From Pterobdella sp. o SKG-2022 (Eukaryota; Annelida; Clitellata; Hirudinida; Piscicolidae), in the NCBI GenBank assembly GCA_964035795.1, contig OZ038326.1, positions 771,803 to 835,802 on the forward strand: a stretch of 64,000 bases of DNA, written 5' to 3'. Under the pieces are notes generated by a model. That model ran no database searches. It had not been told where the DNA came from and saw only the letters and a program-made list of their open reading frames with translations. How positions within the stretch are numbered: position 1 is the first letter of the stretch; every line of letters starts with the position of its first letter. Shown piece by piece: positions 58,701 to 64,000 of the stretch. Made by a program: the position numbers and the translations under genes.

Positions 58701-61285
58701 AGCAACTCATTTTTAGCGAACGTATAGTGAATATATTTAAAGAAGCTTTTTATTTTCAAATATATTTCCACCTAGCAATTCACAGTGTTGCTTGACTGAA
58801 CAAAAATTAAAGGTAAAACTTTTCCATAGAGAAACTTCATAATGAATCAGTTTTTGACACATTTTAACAACCTTTCTTGATTAGATCAACCCTATCACTA
58901 AACATCACAAAGATTACAACACAAGTGGCATCTGACCAGCACAAGGACCCAACTACCACCCACGTCTGTCCTATAAATAAGTATTAGTTACTGCGAGAAA
59001 AGAATTGTTCTCAATAAATAATTTTCAGCTCAGCAGATTTGTGCCTTTCCAAACAAATAAGACGACCCGTGTGAAAAATTTTTACGTCAAATACTACTGG
59101 AAACAAAAAGAATTAGAGTAATCTCTTAGATAAACTTTTAAAGGATGCAAACGCACATAAAAACACATGACACACTGACACACATGTTGGTCAGGTCAAT
59201 GTGGGCGTGACACTATAGTTGTTTCACTTGGGTGGGTGTGTGTTGTTTTGTTGTGTGTTTTGGGTGTGTTTTGAGTGTGTGTTGGTTAGGTGTGTCCATT
59301 TTTTTGACGTGGTTGTATGTGTGTATGAAGGTGTAAAATAGTGTGGTTTTATGAAGGACTCATTGGGCCTGATATACCTGATTAGTGGTTTTATGGCTCT
59401 GTAGTGATGTGGGTGTGTTGAATGTTTTTGTTTTTTGAATGTGGTGTTTATGTTTTTATGTGTAGTTGATGTGCTTTAAGAGGAACTAGAAGCATAGTTT
59501 GGTGATTTTTAAACCATTTATCGCTCCTTGTGCGCTTTGTTCCTGTTGCCAAGTTTGTTACCAAATCACGTTTATATGTTTCTTTAAATTATTAATTCAA
59601 TTATTCTCTAATTGTTTCGTATATAATTGCATATGAAAAATATATACGTGTACAGATTTTTGGACCCTATTATTTTTACATAAGAACATTTATATAGAAT
59701 TTATTAGGATATATTAAGAAAGGATAGTTTTAATTAATTGCTTAGTGTCTTGATGTCAAAACACGTATTAAATGAATTTACTTTATGATGACGTCTGTGG
59801 AGGTACAAAGGTCATGTGTCGGATGTGGGGACATGACCCTGACTCAATTGAGAAGGTGTTGGTGTGATCAAGGGGGAGTGGGGTTAAAGTTGGAGTACAC
59901 TTGTTGTTCCAGTTTGCATCATATCAGGATATGGTGAGGCTTAAATTTGGTGTTTGAGTTTGGGCGGTTTGCTTTTTCTTTTGTCTTCAATCCTTGCATC
60001 TGGGTACCAATTTGATTGTCTCCTCTTTTGTCAATTTCCGTTGTTCCAACATATTTTTTCTATTTCGTTCTGCTTTAATTTCTTCATTTAAATAATTCTT
60101 TTATTTTCTGTTTATAAAGGAAAAAATTTTAAACGAAAGACTGCAAAAAATCCAATTCAGATGTCTCAGAGCTGAAAAATTCTCGATGTCGTAAAATTTT
60201 CATTTTAAAACTAATTGACGCTTTGATGTGTCAATTAGATTTCTAGTGTAATTAGCACTTTTTTGCGTACGCAGTTGAGGCGGAAATTAAAGTCTAACGA
60301 CATCTGAGTTTATGTTTAAACGGGATTTCCATTAGTTTGTTTTATAAGAATTTGAACCAGCTTTCTAATATTTGTTATTGAGATTGATGGCGAGAAATTT
60401 TAGCTTTTCATATCACCCCCTACCTTTTTGAAATGCCTCTCACATTGTCACAGCGACGACAAAAATTAAAAATAAGATTCAATATCTAGATGCACTTTTA
60501 ATATTCTTAAACAATCAAACCTTTTTCAAAAATGGCTTCAAAATCCATAGATGTGAGTCGGGTTGAATTCTTAAAAACAAAATAAAATTTTATGAAGCTA
60601 AAACTTTTTTTATACTACCACAAATAAAAAAGATCGATCATAAATATAAAAATATTTGAACCTTGAAACTGATATAGACATTCACTCAAAAAATTGGAAT
60701 TTTAAATTTTTTGAAACACTATTAAAACAAAAATTGCTCAAACTCGAAAATGATGGAGGTGTTTTGGAACTACAGTAGCAGAACATATAAACAAGAAGGA
60801 GAATCTGAAAGGATTTCATGCTTGGGTTGTGATGGCTTTGCGGAGGTTTGTGCCATCATTTGAAGTTTTTAAAGAGTTTGAGTTTTTGTGAAATTTTGAA
60901 AGGTTTTAAAAGATGTTTTTATGTCATCATTTTGTTAGATGCAGTGTCCTACAACATGAAAGGCAATTTTGAATGAAATATTTGAGAGTTTTGTTTTTTT
61001 GAAATCCTCACAAGGAATTCAAGTGAGTTAAACCTTTCATGTTAGACTCACAAGCATGTGTTTGAGACCTGTCTGCATACAAAATTCCCTCTTTATTGTT
61101 TCGTCCATCAAAAACCCTCTGCACAACTTCATCAAGGCCAGACATAACTTTTTGTTAAAAATTAAAATAACTTGCATGTCTCACTTTTATTCTTTCATTT
61201 TTGTTTTATTTCCTTTTTTTGGATTTATTCCATGTAGCTGGATTTTATCACATTTTTATATGTGTTTGTCTAGCGTCTTTGTGCG

Positions 61286-61400
61286 TATATAAAAGTGCTA
61301 TCAGGACGCGCCATTAGACATGGCCGCCAGGGATTACCAAATAGACATTTTACACTTTTTGTGTTTTTTAAGCACAAGCAAGCAAGTATATCAGAGTTTG
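61286..61400 (+). promoter_or_regulatory. Possible core promoter with TATA box and start codon
   Basis: GTATATAAAAG is followed about 30 nt later by ATGGCCGCCAGG, a favourable start context, opening a 34-codon frame (MAARDYQIDILHFLCF..) with a possible GTATAT donor inside it. No downstream exon is recognised, so this is tentative. Confidence 0.2.
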
Positions 61401-64000
61401 GTGGGGTTTTATAGCATCTGAGTAAAGCTTTTCCTGGTCGTTTTGATGTGCTGATGCCTGATTTAACAGGAATGCTTGTTGTTTTGGGCTCTTAAAATCT
61501 CGATGATGATTAAAACGGCGCAGAAATGGCAACGATAAGTAGAAACAAAGAAATTTCAATGACCGATGGGGCTTTCCAAACAAAATGATTGAATTGAGCT
61601 TCAGAAGATAAAATAATGTTTTTTGAACGAAGTTTCATATTCATAAAGGTGTTTTGAAAATTTTTCTTTTATTCACTGCTATATTTTAAAAAAAATTTAA
61701 CTTTTGAAACACTTAATGGTGTTGACTAGGGGAAAAAGAAATGGCAAGAAAAGTTTACATGCAAATTTTTAATCTTCAATCTTATTTTTTAAATTAAAAT
61801 TGAAATTTAAAATATTTTAAATGGTGGAACCTAAAAAAAAGCTTAAAAAAATAGCTTAAATAGCCGCTAGCTGGAATGGCTTTGCACTGGTGGTGCAACG
61901 ATAAAATAATTTTGTTTCACGGTGCCTACCAATATTTCCCACCATCAAGCCATAAGCAAAAAAATTTTGGGGTGGCTTTAAGAGAAAATTCTATTTTTTC
62001 CATGCCTTGTTCTCACAATGGTAATTATAATTTATAATGAATTTTCACAACTGTCACTTTGTAAAACTTTGTATGAAGTAATAATTATTGCCAAATCTTT
62101 CGTGAAAAAATAAAATTTTTTAAAAAATCTTTGTAAACATTATTTACGTCTTTGAAAGTTGTAATCAACGATAGATGGTGATAAAAGCGATAAATTAATA
62201 AAAGGCTGTGGTAGATGGTTAGCTTTGTCAGGTGTTACAACCGACTCTCAAGCCTTTTTCTCTTGTTATTATCTTGTATTTTCATTATTAGCTTTTATTA
62301 ATATCATTTTTTTATTTTCTTCAAACACTAAACATTGCCTTGATCTTTATTCTCAAAACAAATAAGTTTGTCTTCAAGTCTTCACGCTGTGCTTAGCTTT
62401 TAAAACATTTTAGTGTTGGAAACTTATGAAGCTTTAAGACATTAAAAGCGTGAAAAATTGTTTTTATGTTCGCTCAGGTCCGTGTGTGTGCAATGTTTAG
62501 AGAAGGGCAGTTAATCAATTAGAGAGTTATTTACGGGTTCAAAATTTTTAAATGTTCATTCCCATCTATTAACTGCAATGATGAGATAAAACCTTTTTTA
62601 AAGGGTTACAAATGAAATCTATTTTGCATTGGTGGGTTATTTTGGAAAAAGGTTTTTCTAAGAAAAAATTTTTTTTGGAGAAGATGGAAATTCAAGCAAA
62701 ATGTGTTGATATTCTTAATTACCGATGAATCAAACGCTTATCAAAGCTTCATCACAAACTCGAGCTACAACGTTTAAATCTCGCTGCTTCAATTGAGATA
62801 TTAGAGTAATTTCGATTATTTTAAATCTTTGTAAATATAACTTTTCTTCCAAGTTTTTGCACTCTGAAAGCCCTTGTTGAGTTTTTGAGATTTTAAGCTT
62901 CAAGATTATGGATTTTATATGGATATTAATCATAAATATTTTAAATAAGATTAAAAAATGATAAATAAGCACACAATTATCTTTTTTGAGTGCAATGCAA
63001 TGAAAAATGCCGAAAAAAAGTTGAAAAACTTTAAAAATATAAAAATAAAATATAAATTTCGGGTTTTTGGCGTTTGTTATCAGGACCATCTTTCCGGTGC
63101 ATCGCTCCTCATCGCATTGTTATCGCCATGATAGATCCGCAGGCATTTTTAGAGGGTCTTTCATTAATCCGATTGTGGCTTTTTAATGCAGAATCTCGTG
63201 GAGTTGTATAGGCGATGCTATGATTTATGTTAGCAAGGTTTGTCGAGAATTATTTTCTTTTATGTGGTTTTGATATAAATAAATTTAATATAAAAGTTTT
63301 AGTTTTTTTCACTTTTTTTAGAGAAAATTATCTTAATAAATCTTTGAAATTTCAGGAAGTTTATGCTTTTTTGCACTTAGCATTCAAGGTTTCGTTTAAA
63401 TTTTCATCATTAGTTTGAAATAGAAGAAATATTTCCATGTCAAATATACAGGTATTCAAGTATTATTATTGTTTTGCATTAAGTTTCAGCACACAAGAGG
63501 GATTTTTTAATATAAGATATTTAATATAATTTAATATAAGATATTTTAAGATGCTTTGATTTCTAAATACTTCATTTGAGAAATCCCCGTTGTTCTCATA
63601 CCTCTGCGAGCCTAAAAAACTACATCTATCATTTCTCATGTAAATGAAACCGGTATCAGATCAATGGAAAGAATATCCATTTCTTTTTTTGACTCCATCT
63701 TATTCAATTTACAAAGGCTTTTTCATGTGCGTCTGAGTTGTGTTGAAATTAATTTTATCAATTTTTTTTTGACTGTGGTTTCTTTAGTTTTGTCGGGATT
63801 TAATCAATCAATTAATCTGCAACAGTAAGCTGAAAAGATTTGTTGGCAATTTTAATTGGTGATTGCTTAGTTTAAACAAAAAGTTTCAAAGTGAGAATTA
63901 AATAATCGCAACATGAACTGATGTTCTATAAAATTAGATACCAATTAAAGTGAGTCATATCTCTCACAAATAAGAACTACTTCAAGATTGCATAGCTCAC

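Larger units (their letters stand above)
47502..64000. other. AT-rich gene desert upstream of the Eph exons
   Basis: About 16.5 kb without a recognised gene. It should contain or precede the missing 5' exon(s) of the Eph gene, which I could not identify. Isolated GC-richer coding-like islands are at about 53074-53390, 55531-55743, 58886-58980 and 59780-59935. The remainder is A/T homopolymer-rich with only spurious short frames. Confidence 0.45.

Overview
This window is nuclear DNA of an invertebrate animal. It is AT-rich and has spliced protein genes with GT-AG introns, AATAAA poly(A) signals, an APE-type non-LTR retrotransposon and long simple repeats. The gene content (an Eph-family receptor and a MEK-type MAP kinase kinase) is metazoan. 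I cannot name the species or phylum. No bacterial, CRISPR, rRNA or phage feature was seen. Every spliced model was joined by hand from GT/AG sites, reading phase and family similarity.

Layout. 0-1.8 kb: AT-rich non-coding. 1.8-3.4 kb (+): a METTL21/VCPKMT-like lysine methyltransferase. 3.9-6.8 kb (-): exons of an unrecognised gene with an Asn-rich segment and a CaaX-like end. 7.9-16.2 kb (-): an unrecognised gene of at least eight exons. 16.2-19.2 kb: no confident gene. 19.26-23.1 kb (-): a complete MEK1/2-like gene, 12 exons and 403 codons, all phases consistent. 24.4-27.4 kb (+): a Cys/His-rich orphan gene of about 950 aa in one giant exon plus one small exon, divergent from MEK. 28.7-47.5 kb (-): 19 exons of an Eph receptor (1,224 residues, first exon or exons not found) with ligand-binding, Cys-rich, two FN3, transmembrane, kinase-like and SAM parts. 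Its kinase fold has lost the ATP and catalytic residues. Its 6.5-kb FN3 intron holds a 1,875-bp uninterrupted (TG)n array that ends directly on a splice acceptor, a nearly full-length but broken LINE, and a second TG array. 47.5-64 kb: mostly AT-rich gene desert with one minisatellite and a few isolated islands that look coding.

The recognised genes do not form an operon. MEK and the Eph receptor both belong to receptor/MAPK signalling, but their proximity may be chance. The strongest candidates for follow-up are the Eph pseudokinase, the giant CA/TG tract at its splice acceptor, the LINE embedded in TG repeats, and the Cys/His-rich orphan.
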